A DNA stretch of 21,722 nt from Selenomonas sp. Its GTDB lineage: Bacteria; Bacillota_C; Negativicutes; Selenomonadales; Selenomonadaceae. Where the stretch lies: the NCBI RefSeq assembly GCF_024693525.1, contig NZ_JAILKR010000085.1, positions 1 through 21,722 on the forward strand, written 5' to 3'. Under the pieces are notes generated by a model. The model was not told the origin of the DNA. It saw nothing but the letters and a program-made list of their open reading frames with translations, and searched no databases. The position numbers were made by a program, and so were the translations under genes. Shown here piece after piece: positions 1-6,985 of this stretch (position 1 is the stretch's first letter; each line of letters starts with the position of its first letter).

Positions 1-275
1 CAGATGATTTTCCTTTTAAAGTATATCCTGAAAATGGAGGATTGCTACCATTTGGAGGGACAGATAATGGGGATGATTTTTATTGGCTAAAAACAGGTGA
101 TAATCCTGATTTTTGGAGAATAGTTGTGTATGATGGTAGATCGACAAACTATTATGAGTATGAAATGTCATTGACTGATTTTATAGTGGGAGTGATTACA
201 GGTGATGTTCAATGTGAAGTGTTGCCTGATACATGGCAAGGAGCAAAATCTCTTACATTTATGCACATTGAATAG
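1..275 (+). CDS. SUKH (SMI1/KNR4) family immunity protein, C-terminal part
   Basis: The reading frame is open from the left edge of the window (codons from position 3) and stops at 273-275, so the true start lies outside. The visible ~91 residues read PENGGLLPFGGTDNGDDFYW, then a GDNPDFWRIVVYD stretch and EYEMSLTDFIVGVITG. This is the typical end of the SMI1/KNR4 (SUKH) fold: a glycine-rich gate (GGLLPFG-T-NGD), an F/YW pair, and a closing helix led by S-x-x-x-F. SUKH proteins are the commonest immunity proteins for nuclease-type Rhs/CDI toxins. An rhs core fragment follows within about 20 bp, which supports a role as the antidote for a toxin encoded just upstream of the window. Base composition is AT-rich compared with the rhs core. 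The family assignment is fairly sure; the partner toxin is not visible. Confidence 0.75.
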   Translation, partial: DDFPFKVYPENGGLLPFGGTDNGDDFYWLKTGDNPDFWRIVVYDGRSTNYYEYEMSLTDFIVGVITGDVQCEVLPDTWQGAKSLTFMHIE

Positions 276-292
276 CCTGAATAAAAATGTAG

Positions 293-1395
293 GGCTACAT
301 CTACGATGCCGATAGCAACAGCATAGAGATTCAGCTCTCCGATGGCAGCAAGATCCAGCGCGAGTATGATATCGACGACCGCATGACAGCCGAGACGGTA
401 ATCGACAGTGCTTCAAGGCAGGCGACCTGCGCAATAGCTACGAATATGCGCCGAATGGCCAGCTCATAGCGGCCATCGCAGGCGGTATGGACTACCGCTA
501 CACCTACGACAAAGATGGCCTGCTGCTTGCGAAGAAAGCCAGCGGCAGGACGCTATTGGCCTATACCTACGACGAACTGAGCCGCAAGACCAGTCAGACA
601 GACATCACGGACCGAAAAGTCAACTACCGATTTGACAAGTCAAATCGCTTAGTGGATATACGCAACGAAGTTGACCAGTCAATTGTCAAATTCACCCGCG
701 ATGCCGATGGTGCCATCCAAAAGATAACCCATGCCAACGGCATGTGGCAGGATATCACCTACGATGCGGATAAAAACATCACCAGCCTGACCGTGGCAAC
801 GCCGGATAAGATACTGGCGCAGAACACCTATCGCTACGACGGTAACGGCCAGCGCATCGAGAAAAATGAGCTGACAGGCATGACGCAAATAAACCGCTAC
901 GATGCCGAAGGCCTGCGTCACGAAATGGAAGAAAACGGCAAGCTCGTATAGTTCATCTTCAACGAAAACAAGGAAGTGATAACGGAAGAAACGGATGGCA
1001 ACATTACCCGCCTGATTCGCACCAGCGACCTCTGGGCGATGGAAGTTGAGCCTGAGAAGACCTGGTACCATTATGCCAGCGACGAACAGGGAAGTACTGT
1101 ATTCATCACGGGAAAGAATGGCGAGGTAAAGAATCGCTACACCTACGACGCGTTTGGTAATACAATAGAATCGGAAGAACAGATTCCGAACCGCTACCAA
1201 TACACAGGCCAGCAGCTAGACTCAATAACCCAGCAATACTACCTGCGCGCAAGGTTCTACAACCCCGCAATTGCCAGATTCACACAGGAAGACGAGTACC
1301 ACGGCGATGGGCTGAATCTATATGCCTACGGTGCGAATAACCCGGTGGATTATTATGATCCGAGCGGGTATGTTTGTGAAAAAGTAAAAAAATAA
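293..1395 (+). pseudogene. Orphan Rhs/YD-repeat core fragment, frameshifted and interrupted by a stop
   Basis: This is the C-terminal core of an Rhs protein with no start codon. It begins abruptly after a stop at 290-292 with YIYDADSNSIEIQLSDG. One frame (codons in phase with 302) runs to about 405. The YD-repeat reading then continues one frame over (in phase with 421: GDLRNSYEYAPNGQL), so an indel or deletion junction lies near 405-417. A TAG at 949-951 interrupts KLV-stop-FIFNENKEV, probably once a Gln codon. The YD repeats continue to the hallmark end of the Rhs core, RARFYNPAIARFTQEDEYHG then NLYAYGANNPVDYYDPSGY, after which the variable toxin tip begins. In intact Rhs proteins this core forms the shell around the toxin. 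Here it is best read as a displaced cassette that could supply a new tip to a full-length rhs gene by recombination. Confidence 0.85.
415..762 (+). repeat. 348-bp direct repeat in rhs core, copy A
   Basis: This stretch (from AAGGCAGGCGACCTG to GATATCACCTAC) aligns over its whole length and without gaps to 2283-2630. Only scattered substitutions separate the copies; by eye the identity is above 90%. It encodes the YD-repeat block KAGDLRNSYEYAPNGQL to NGMWQDITY. Homology to copy B stops sharply at 762, where this copy continues with DADKNITSLTV. Confidence 0.85.
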
Positions 1396-1531
1396 TTGAA
1401 GGGTTTAATACGAATATACAACATGAATTTAATAAAGGATATACGGAAATGATTTCTGCGGGAGTAAAAAAGCGGCTAAAAGAGCTATAAAGAAAGCTCA
1501 TAAATATTTTGATGGGTTAGGAGCATTCTAA
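1396..1531 (+). pseudogene. Broken Rhs C-terminal toxin tip (remnant)
   Basis: The rhs core ends at a TAA (1393-1395) directly after a run of seven A's (1386-1392). One more A would continue the frame as VKKIIEGFNTNIQHEFNKG and on to TEMISAGVKK. That frame meets a second break at a run of six A's (1466-1471). One more A there gives KKAAKRAIKKAHKYF then DGLGAF, ending at TAA 1529-1531, two bases before the immunity start. The rebuilt tip is only about 50 residues past DPSGY, shorter than most toxin domains, lysine-rich and AT-rich. I do not recognise a catalytic motif. It is called a toxin remnant from its position between the end of the Rhs core and an immunity gene. Confidence 0.6.
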
Positions 1532-1532
1532 A

Positions 1533-2081
1533 ATGGAAATAACTTTACCTATAATTTATTTTAATTGGCTAAAAGAAAATACTGAGGGGGTGATTGAAGA
1601 AAACGGAGTGTGCTTATATGGATTAAATGATTTGGCGGAAAGAAATGAAATTTACGAAGCGTATAAATATATGCCTTCATATTATATTATTGGTGATGAT
1701 AGTGGAGATACAGTATATGTGATGGAGAAAAATATTTCTTCAACAGCTGTTTATTCAGTGGGTATGGGTGATATGGATGAGAATAACGTTGTGAAAATAA
1801 GTGAAAACTTTTTAGAATGGGTTAGAAATATTGCTGGTTTCATTGAAGATGAAACCAGTTTGGAAGATGTTTGTACTATATACTTAAAGGACAAGCCAGA
1901 TGAAATGGCTGATTTACTAATGATAAAAAAAATATTTAATCCGACTGTGTCGATAGGAGATATATTGCAAAACATAAAAACAGGAAGAGAAGTGATGTTA
2001 GTTTCTAGAATAAATAAATATAAATTTCAGAAAATAATAAATAGATATGAATATTTGTTAAAAAATCTGCGTGTGGAGTGA
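1533..2081 (+). CDS. SUKH-like immunity protein (182 aa)
   Basis: Intact ORF starting at ATG 1533, only one base after the toxin-tip stop. A TTAGGAG Shine-Dalgarno lies inside the tip's last codons, the usual coupling of Rhs toxin and antidote. The N-terminal ~110 residues carry SUKH-type features: LYGLNDLAERNE, YYIIGDDSGDTVYVME, VYSVGMGDMDE and a closing SENFLEWV helix. The last ~60 residues (KDKPDEMADLLMIKKIFNP then TVSIGDILQNIKTGREVMLV) go beyond a minimal SUKH domain and are not recognised. The gene is strongly AT-rich, unlike the flanking rhs cores, which fits horizontal acquisition of tip-immunity pairs. It probably neutralises the toxin whose remnant lies just upstream and remains intact although the toxin is broken. 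The family call is moderately sure. Confidence 0.7.
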   Translation: MEITLPIIYFNWLKENTEGVIEENGVCLYGLNDLAERNEIYEAYKYMPSYYIIGDDSGDTVYVMEKNISSTAVYSVGMGDMDENNVVKISENFLEWVRNIAGFIEDETSLEDVCTIYLKDKPDEMADLLMIKKIFNPTVSIGDILQNIKTGREVMLVSRINKYKFQKIINRYEYLLKNLRVE

Positions 2082-2090
2082 TGTGGTTAA

Positions 2091-2666
2091 TATTTCAATA
2101 TTCACTATAATACGCGGCGTTATGATTATGACGCTAACAATCAGCTGAAGTGCATCACTAACCCCGACGGCAGTCAGGAGCAGTATCATTACACCGCCGA
2201 TGGTAAACTGATCGATTTTAAAGACCGCAATGGTATAACGAATGAGTACCAGTGGAACGTCTACGGAAATCTCGTCGAGCGCAAGGCAGGCGACTTGAGC
2301 AACAGCTATGAATATGCGCCGAACGGTCAATTGACCGCCGCCATAGCTGACGGCATGGACTACCGCTACACCTACGACAAAGACGGCCTGCTGCTCACGA
2401 AGAAAGCCAGCGGCAGGACGCTATTGGCCTATACCTATGACGAACTTGGGCGCAAGACCAGTCAGACAGACATCACGGGCCGAAAAGTCAACTACCGATT
2501 TGACAAGTCAAATCGCTTAGCGGATATATGTAACGAAATTGACCAGTCAATTGTCAAATTCACCCGCGATACCGATGGCGCCATCCAAAAGATAACCCAT
2601 GCCAACGGCATGTGGCAGGATATCACCTACGGCAAAGATTCTAGGAAAGGGCTGATATATTGTTAG
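2091..2666 (+). pseudogene. Second headless Rhs core fragment
   Basis: An open frame follows a stop at 2088-2090 and encodes RRYDYDANNQLKCITNPDG, QEQYHYTADGKLIDF, EYQWNVYGNLVERKAGDL and further YD repeats to NGMWQDITY. It then leaves Rhs homology at 2631 (GKDSRKGLIYC-stop). It has no credible start codon and no DPxGY end, so both ends are missing. It starts about 10 bp after the immunity gene, repeating the immunity-then-rhs order seen at 275-300. It is most likely the recombination scar of another displaced cassette whose tip and immunity gene were lost at the junction with the pilus genes. Confidence 0.8.
2283..2630 (+). repeat. 348-bp direct repeat in rhs core, copy B
   Basis: Gap-free partner of 415-762. 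It keeps a continuous reading frame upstream (EYQWNVYGNLVER), whereas copy A is joined there to unrelated sequence through a frameshift. The repeats are in direct orientation about 1.87 kb apart, so homologous recombination between them would remove the broken tip and the intact immunity gene. Confidence 0.85.
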
Positions 2667-2746
2667 GGGAAGCTGCTACGGGGTTAGCAGGAGAATGTCA
2701 CTTTTTTATCGAAATGGAGACGAAAGCGAAAAAGTCTGTTGGGTAA
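2645..2746 (+). other. Short open remnant between rhs array and pilus genes
   Basis: Between stops at 2642-2644 and 2744-2746 lies an open stretch reading ADILLGEAATGLAGECHFF then IEMETKAKKSVG. It has no start codon. It ends inside the Shine-Dalgarno region of the pilB-like gene. The composition looks protein-like, and it may be the 3' end of a gene that the rhs array has cut off. I do not recognise the family, and chance is possible at this length. Confidence 0.3.
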
Positions 2747-2759
2747 GGATAGTGATTTT

Positions 2760-4007
2760 ATGCAAGATGAAGTGTGTGCATGGTATCGTTGGATTGGTCA
2801 GGCGATGCGGGAGGTACAACGCGGTAGTAGTGGTGTGGAGTCGGCGGTGGTGTGGTTGGTGAACGGACTTATTGACCAGTCCATTCATTGGATGGTCAGT
2901 GACCTGCATCTTGAACCTATGGAAGGCGGGATGCGGGTAAGGTACCGGCGGGATGGAATCCTGCAGGAGGATGCGCGTAAGCTGCCGAAAAATATAGAGA
3001 CGGCTGTTGTTTCGCGCATCAAGGTGATGGCCGGGATGGATATCGCACAACGTCAGCGGCCACAGGATGGCCACATACGCTATGAGCAGGATGGACAAAA
3101 AACGCTGGACATTCGCGTGGCATCGATGCCGGTAACTTGTGGTGAGATGATGGTTCTGCGCTTTATGAATCTTGAGGATGAGATGTTGAAGGTAGCAGAG
3201 CTGGGATTCTCGGAGACGAATCAGCAAAAGTTTGAGATGCTTATCCATGCGCCAGCAGGATTGTTGGTAATCTGCGGGCCGATGAACTCGGGGAAAACAA
3301 CTACACTATATGCGGCGATGAATGCCCTGAATGGGTCGGATTGCAGTTTGATTACGTTGGAAGACCCCGTAGAGCGGGAATTGCCAGGAGTCAATCAAGT
3401 GCAGATGAATCCGAAAGCTGGTCTTGATTATGTGACAGGCCTTCGGGCTGTTCTCCGGCAGGATGTGGAAAAGGTACTGTTGGGGGAAATTCGTGACAGC
3501 CAAACTGCGGAGTTGGCTGTTCGCATTGCGTTGACGGGGCATTTGCTTATGACGACTTTGCACACCGAGGATGCGACGGCGGTGATTTTCCGGTTGTTGG
3601 AGATGGGGGTTAAGCCGTATCTGTTGGCAGCAACCTTGTCGGGAATTGTGGCCCAGCGGCTGGTGCGCTGCCTTTGTCCGGAGTGTCGCTGTTCGTATGT
3701 GGTGGAGGAAGGATCCTGTGAAGCAGCTCTGTTGGGGGATTGTTATGAACCAGGATTGGTGCTATGGCATGGTAAGGGATGCAAACATTGTGGCGGAACC
3801 GGTTATCTTGGACGGATGGCCCTTCATGAGGTGTTAGTTATGGATGATTGTCTGCGTCAGGCGTTGCTTCATCAATGCGAGCGTCAGGAATTTTCACGTA
3901 TTGCTGCCGCGCAGGGGATGGAATCCCTTTGGCAGGATGGTTTGCAGAAAGTAAAAGCGGGCGTTACTACTTTGGCGGAGGTTCGCAGGGTACTTTATGG
4001 CAGTTGA
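2760..4007 (+). CDS. pilB: PilB/GspE-family type IV pilus (type II secretion) assembly ATPase
   Basis: A 415-residue secretion ATPase that would power pilus or pseudopilus extension at the inner membrane. It shows the N-domain signature VSDLHLEP, the DIAQRQRPQDGHI arginine block, Walker A GPMNSGKTTT (~173-182), the Asp box LITLEDPVE (~197-205), Walker B LLGEIRD (~240-246), the His box TTLHTED, and a tetracysteine zinc site (CPEC ~306-309, CKHC ~341-344) typical of PilB/GspE. ATG 2760 is preferred over the upstream TTG 2739 because AAGGAT at 2745-2750 sits nine bases before it. It is shorter than classic PilB (~550 aa) because the N-terminal MshEN-like domain is missing, so it resembles ComGA-like short forms. 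The Walker A has PMN where PTG is usual. It is the first pilus gene after the rhs junction. Confidence 0.9.
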   Translation: MQDEVCAWYRWIGQAMREVQRGSSGVESAVVWLVNGLIDQSIHWMVSDLHLEPMEGGMRVRYRRDGILQEDARKLPKNIETAVVSRIKVMAGMDIAQRQRPQDGHIRYEQDGQKTLDIRVASMPVTCGEMMVLRFMNLEDEMLKVAELGFSETNQQKFEMLIHAPAGLLVICGPMNSGKTTTLYAAMNALNGSDCSLITLEDPVERELPGVNQVQMNPKAGLDYVTGLRAVLRQDVEKVLLGEIRDSQTAELAVRIALTGHLLMTTLHTEDATAVIFRLLEMGVKPYLLAATLSGIVAQRLVRCLCPECRCSYVVEEGSCEAALLGDCYEPGLVLWHGKGCKHCGGTGYLGRMALHEVLVMDDCLRQALLHQCERQEFSRIAAAQGMESLWQDGLQKVKAGVTTLAEVRRVLYGS

Positions 4008-4042
4008 GTAAATTTCTTTTGAATAGGACTAGGAGGATAACA

Positions 4043-4324
4043 ATGGAAATCTATGGACATAATGTAACAACTTGGTATTTAGTCATTTTGAATGTAGTGG
4101 CTATCCTCATTTATGGCTGGGATAAGGTATGTGCGATGCGCCAATGGTGGCGTGTGCCAGAATTGACTCTTTTGCTTTTTGCACTGGCAGGGGGGAGCAT
4201 CGGGGCAATGATAGCGATTCAGGTGTTTCATCATAAGACGCTACATTGGAAATTTAAATATGGTGTGCCGTTGATACTCATCTTACAGGTGGCCGGGCTG
4301 ATGTATCTCTTTTGGCAAAATTGA
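4043..4324 (+). CDS. DUF1294 family small membrane protein (93 aa)
   Basis: It starts at ATG 4043 with AGGAGG six bases upstream and lies 36 bp after the pilB-like gene, so it is probably co-transcribed. It has three hydrophobic helices. The DUF1294 pattern is clear: YGWDKVCAMRQWWRVPELTL, then a small-residue stretch LAGGSIGAMIAI and FHHKTLHWKFKYG (the family's FRHKT-x-K-x-x-F). The function of DUF1294 proteins is not known; some occur fused to cold-shock domains. Nothing ties it to pilus function apart from its position. Confidence 0.85.
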   Translation: MEIYGHNVTTWYLVILNVVAILIYGWDKVCAMRQWWRVPELTLLLFALAGGSIGAMIAIQVFHHKTLHWKFKYGVPLILILQVAGLMYLFWQN

Positions 4325-4331
4325 TGCGCAT

Positions 4332-4371
4332 AAAAAACAGCCATGCAGACTCGTGATTGCCTGCATGGCTG
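4332..4371 (-). terminator. Rho-independent terminator for the minus-strand gene at 4387-5070
   Basis: A perfect 11-bp inverted repeat (CAGCCATGCAG at 4338-4348, CTGCATGGCTG at 4361-4371, 12-nt loop) is followed on the minus strand by six T's (4337-4332). On the plus strand the stem could also slow transcription leaving the DUF1294 gene, but it has no T-run there. Confidence 0.85.
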
Positions 4372-4386
4372 TATGTGTACGGGTAT

Positions 4387-5070
4387 TTATGGTTCGATGC
4401 TGGTGCTTTCTTTGGGAAGCAGTCCTTTGTAGTGGAAATACATCCACAACTGCAAAGGCAGCATCAAAATGAAATAGACTGTGGCAACGGCCGTCAGTTC
4501 AAATATATTGAAAATTTGCATGGATAGGTAGTCCCACCACATGAGGGTTAATATTACGACTACGATGCCATCAAAGAGCAGCCAGCTCGATGTTTTGAAG
4601 CCTCGAGTTCCTTGGGTGAAGGGCGGTTTCAATGATGCTATGGTGGTGCTGCCAGTCCGTTTTGCCCATTGGTCATGGATGGACCAACAGATGGAAAGCA
4701 CGCTGGCCGTGGCCGTCAGCCATATAAGCGAAACGATGTAGATGGTACCCAAAATATGAAATAAATAGGGGCTTTGCATCAGGCCATTATGGAATAGATA
4801 GATAAGTACGACCGCCTCAAGGATAATACCGAATTTGATGAATTTTAGTGAGGCATAATAGCAAGTGGCAAGGAAGGACAGTTCTTCCGGCCATTCAATC
4901 AGGGGACTTTGCCAGCCCTCTTTCCGGGACTCTAGATAAAATCCCACAGCCCCGGCAAATACAAATACCTCCATTTTGTGCTGTTCATCTACGACAAATA
5001 ATGCCAGCAATACCAGCCCGATGTATATTAGATAGCGGGCTGAAGTCATAAAGTTTTCTTCCTCATTCAT
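4387..5070 (-). CDS. Integral membrane protein of unknown function (227 aa)
   Basis: The ORF has ATG at 5070 and a good GGAGGTG Shine-Dalgarno on the minus strand. It has about five to six hydrophobic segments: YLIYIGLVLLALFVV, a KMEVFVFAGAVGFYL stretch, FGIILEAVVLIYLF, HILGTIYIVSLIWLTATASV, LLFDGIVVVILTLMWW, and VATVYFILMLPLQLWMYF. A hydrophilic cytoplasmic-like loop lies around residues 130-160 (HDQWAKRTGSTT to PPFTQGTRGF). I do not recognise the family. It is transcribed against the pilus genes, between pilB and pilT, and closed by the terminator at 4332-4371, so it is a separate unit. Confidence 0.7.
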   Translation of the reverse strand: MNEEENFMTSARYLIYIGLVLLALFVVDEQHKMEVFVFAGAVGFYLESRKEGWQSPLIEWPEELSFLATCYYASLKFIKFGIILEAVVLIYLFHNGLMQSPYLFHILGTIYIVSLIWLTATASVLSICWSIHDQWAKRTGSTTIASLKPPFTQGTRGFKTSSWLLFDGIVVVILTLMWWDYLSMQIFNIFELTAVATVYFILMLPLQLWMYFHYKGLLPKESTSIEP

Positions 5071-5190
5071 TTTATCAACACCTCCGAAGATAGCCTAGCA
5101 GTTCATTCTTAGGTCTTGATAAAAATGGAAAGAGAATCGAATTAGAAGATTGGTTTGGGAATATACGCTAGCAGAGCAGGAGGGATAAGG

Positions 5191-5784
5191 ATGCAGGCGA
5201 TACAGCAGGGGAAGGATGGAATCTATCGTTGGGTCTATGAATTGAATTTATATACGAATCCAACCATTTTCTTTTTGGTCAGCAAAATATTCCTAGGTAT
5301 TGGTCTAGGGCTCTTCTTCTTTATCCAAGTGTTGGTAATGATAGAGGATGGTTTCCAATTGGACCAGTTGCTTGATAGTATTGTCATGCTTGCCGCAGGG
5401 TTTGTGGGAATATTGGTTTTGGTTGCTGTGGGCTATTTGGTTTATGCTTTTATTATGGGCGGGAAATATTGTGTGTTGTTTGAGATGGATGAGCGAGGCG
5501 TGAAACATACCCAGTTGCCGCACCAGGTGAAAAAAGCGAAGGTCATCGGGATGTTAGCTGTTATGACAGGCGCAGCTGCGGGCAATCTCACGGCGATGGG
5601 ATCAGGCCTGCTGGCAGCCTCTCACAGCAGCACGTACTCAGAATTTTCCAAAGTGAAAAGCCTGGAAATCCTGCGAAAACGAAATGCCATAAAGCTCAAT
5701 GAACCGATGAATTATAATCAGATTTATGTTGATGACGATAATTTTGATTTTGTACTGAAGTTCATCCAGACAAGAGTGGGGTAG
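5191..5784 (+). CDS. Membrane protein of unknown function, possible PH-like C-terminal domain (197 aa)
   Basis: ATG 5191 is chosen because AGGAGGG lies six bases upstream; the frame opens earlier at a TTG with no such site. The N-terminal third has two strong transmembrane helices (FFLVSKIFLGIGLGLFFFIQ and MLAAGFVGILVLVAVGYLVY). The rest includes a Gly/Ala-rich stretch (MTGAAAGNLTAMGSGLLAAS) and ends with beta-like segments (KSLEILRKRNAIKL, YVDDDNFDFVLKFIQTRVG). The order of two helices, then a region that starts VLFEMDERGV and closes with a helix, resembles bacterial PH-domain membrane proteins. This is inference only. Its relation to the pilus genes is unknown. Confidence 0.65.
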   Translation: MQAIQQGKDGIYRWVYELNLYTNPTIFFLVSKIFLGIGLGLFFFIQVLVMIEDGFQLDQLLDSIVMLAAGFVGILVLVAVGYLVYAFIMGGKYCVLFEMDERGVKHTQLPHQVKKAKVIGMLAVMTGAAAGNLTAMGSGLLAASHSSTYSEFSKVKSLEILRKRNAIKLNEPMNYNQIYVDDDNFDFVLKFIQTRVG

Positions 5785-5788
5785 AAGG

Positions 5789-5830
5789 TACTTTCTTGCT
5801 ATTTTCGATTTTGATATTAGCAGGAAAGTA
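5789..5830 (+). other. 13-bp stem-loop after the membrane-protein stop
   Basis: TACTTTCTTGCTA (5789-5801) faces TAGCAGGAAAGTA (5818-5830). All 13 positions pair, one of them as U-G on the plus strand, with a 16-nt loop. It begins five bases after the stop at 5784. There is no T-run on either side, so it is not a standard intrinsic terminator. It may protect the mRNA end or act in the pilT leader. Confidence 0.6.
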
Positions 5831-5884
5831 GTGGATATGCGATGTACTTTGCTAAGAATGGGAACAATGCTTTTGGCAGGCATT

Positions 5885-5915
5885 CGGTATTGTATGTAAA
5901 AGATGTACAATGCCG
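5885..5915 (+). other. Stem-loop in the leader of pilT
   Basis: CGGTATTGTA (5885-5894) pairs with TACAATGCCG (5906-5915) with one wobble. The stem extends inward by three weaker pairs to an AAAAG loop. It lies about 22 bp before the pilT start and just before the AGGTGA Shine-Dalgarno. It could be an operator of dyad type (ATTGTA-N11-TACAAT) or an RNA element. Confidence 0.5.
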
Positions 5916-5937
5916 TTAGAGAATACGAGGTGATGAT

Positions 5938-6981
5938 ATGGGCGAGGGAATAGATTGGCAGGGATTGATTCGTCAGGCTATCGGAAAAGAGGCGTCGGAT
6001 GTTCATTTGACGGTGGGGCAACGGCCCCATATGCGGTGTGATGGCGTCTTAGTGCCTATGGATGGTTGCTCGCTTACGAAGCAGTTTATGGCTGGTTTTT
6101 GCGCTGTGATTATGGATGAGGAGCAGCGAAAGCGGCTGGCTCAGGATAAGGATATTGACCTTTCCTGGACTTTTGCGGGGCGGCGGTTCCGGGTCAATGC
6201 TTATTACCAGCAGGGATTTTTGGCGCTTGCCATCCGCCTGTTGCCGGAGAAGATTCCGAGCCTTGGGGAGATTGGAGCGCCGAGGGCCTGGGATAAGATG
6301 AAGGGGCTGGAACAGGGGCTTATCCTGGTGACGGGGCGGACAGGCTCAGGCAAGACTACGACGCTGGCGGCTTTTATTGAGGCGCTAAACCAGGAGAAAT
6401 CGTATCATATCATCACGTTAGAAGACCCGGTGGAGTTTCTTTATGAGCCGAGGCGGTGTTTTATCAGTCAGCGGGAATTGGGCCGTGATTTTTTTTCTTT
6501 TTCTCAGGCACTTCGCAGTGCTTTACGGGAGATGCCAGATGTCATTCTGGTTGGGGAGATTCGCGACCAGGAGACCATGAAGACGGCGCTGATGGCTGCG
6601 GCGTCGGGGGCGTTGGTGTTGGGGACGTTGCATACGCTGTCGGCAATGGAGGCGGTCATGCGCATTGAGGGCATGTTTCCGCTGGACCAGCAGGATTCGA
6701 TTCGCGCGCAGGTGGCAGAGGTGCTGGTGGGCGTCTTTGCCCAGCGGTTGTTGCCCTGTATCCGTGGGGGCCGGGTGTGCAGGGCGGAGGTACTGCTGAC
6801 GAATCCAGCGGTGCAGAGCCTGATTCGTCAGGGCAAATACAGCCAGTTGGAGTCGGTGATGATGAGTCATCAAGAGCAGGGGATGCAGACGGAAAAGGCA
6901 GCCTGTGAGCAGCTTTGCCGGGCGGGCCTTATCGCGCGGGATTTTGGAGCGGATTTCCGGCTGGGCCGGATAGGAGGCTGA
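5938..6981 (+). CDS. pilT: PilT-family type IV pilus retraction ATPase
   Basis: A 347-residue PilT-like motor, close to the usual ~345-370. Visible features are the N-terminal SDVHLTVGQRPHMRCDGVL, the Arg segment RRFRVNAYYQ, Walker A GRTGSGKTTT (~133-142), LEDPVE (~161-166), Walker B DVILVGEIRDQET (~201-213), the TLHT His box (~230), FAQRLLP, and a diverged form of the AIRNLIRE-type C-terminal motif (AVQSLIRQGKYSQLES). There is no tetracysteine zinc site, which separates it from PilB. PilT depolymerises pili and drives twitching and DNA uptake. The start ATG 5938 is preceded by GAGGTGA. It is followed by pilC after only four bases, so the two are co-transcribed. Moderate sequence drift in the C-terminal motif leaves room for a PilU-like role. 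Confidence 0.9.
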   Translation: MGEGIDWQGLIRQAIGKEASDVHLTVGQRPHMRCDGVLVPMDGCSLTKQFMAGFCAVIMDEEQRKRLAQDKDIDLSWTFAGRRFRVNAYYQQGFLALAIRLLPEKIPSLGEIGAPRAWDKMKGLEQGLILVTGRTGSGKTTTLAAFIEALNQEKSYHIITLEDPVEFLYEPRRCFISQRELGRDFFSFSQALRSALREMPDVILVGEIRDQETMKTALMAAASGALVLGTLHTLSAMEAVMRIEGMFPLDQQDSIRAQVAEVLVGVFAQRLLPCIRGGRVCRAEVLLTNPAVQSLIRQGKYSQLESVMMSHQEQGMQTEKAACEQLCRAGLIARDFGADFRLGRIGG

Positions 6982-6985
6982 CAGC

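Noticed and set aside
631..644. TTTGACAAGTCAAA in rhs copy A (and 2499-2512 in copy B), resembling the proposed operator
   Set aside because: It encodes the Rhs residues FDKSN in both copies, and no promoter or gene start is near. Coding constraint explains it.
679..1200. Long minus-strand open frame across the rhs core
   Set aside because: It is the antisense shadow of the YD-repeat coding strand, with no Shine-Dalgarno and no recognisable domain.
4338..4371. Terminator for the plus-strand DUF1294 gene
   Set aside because: The stem is good, but only the minus strand has a T-run, so it is assigned to the minus-strand gene.
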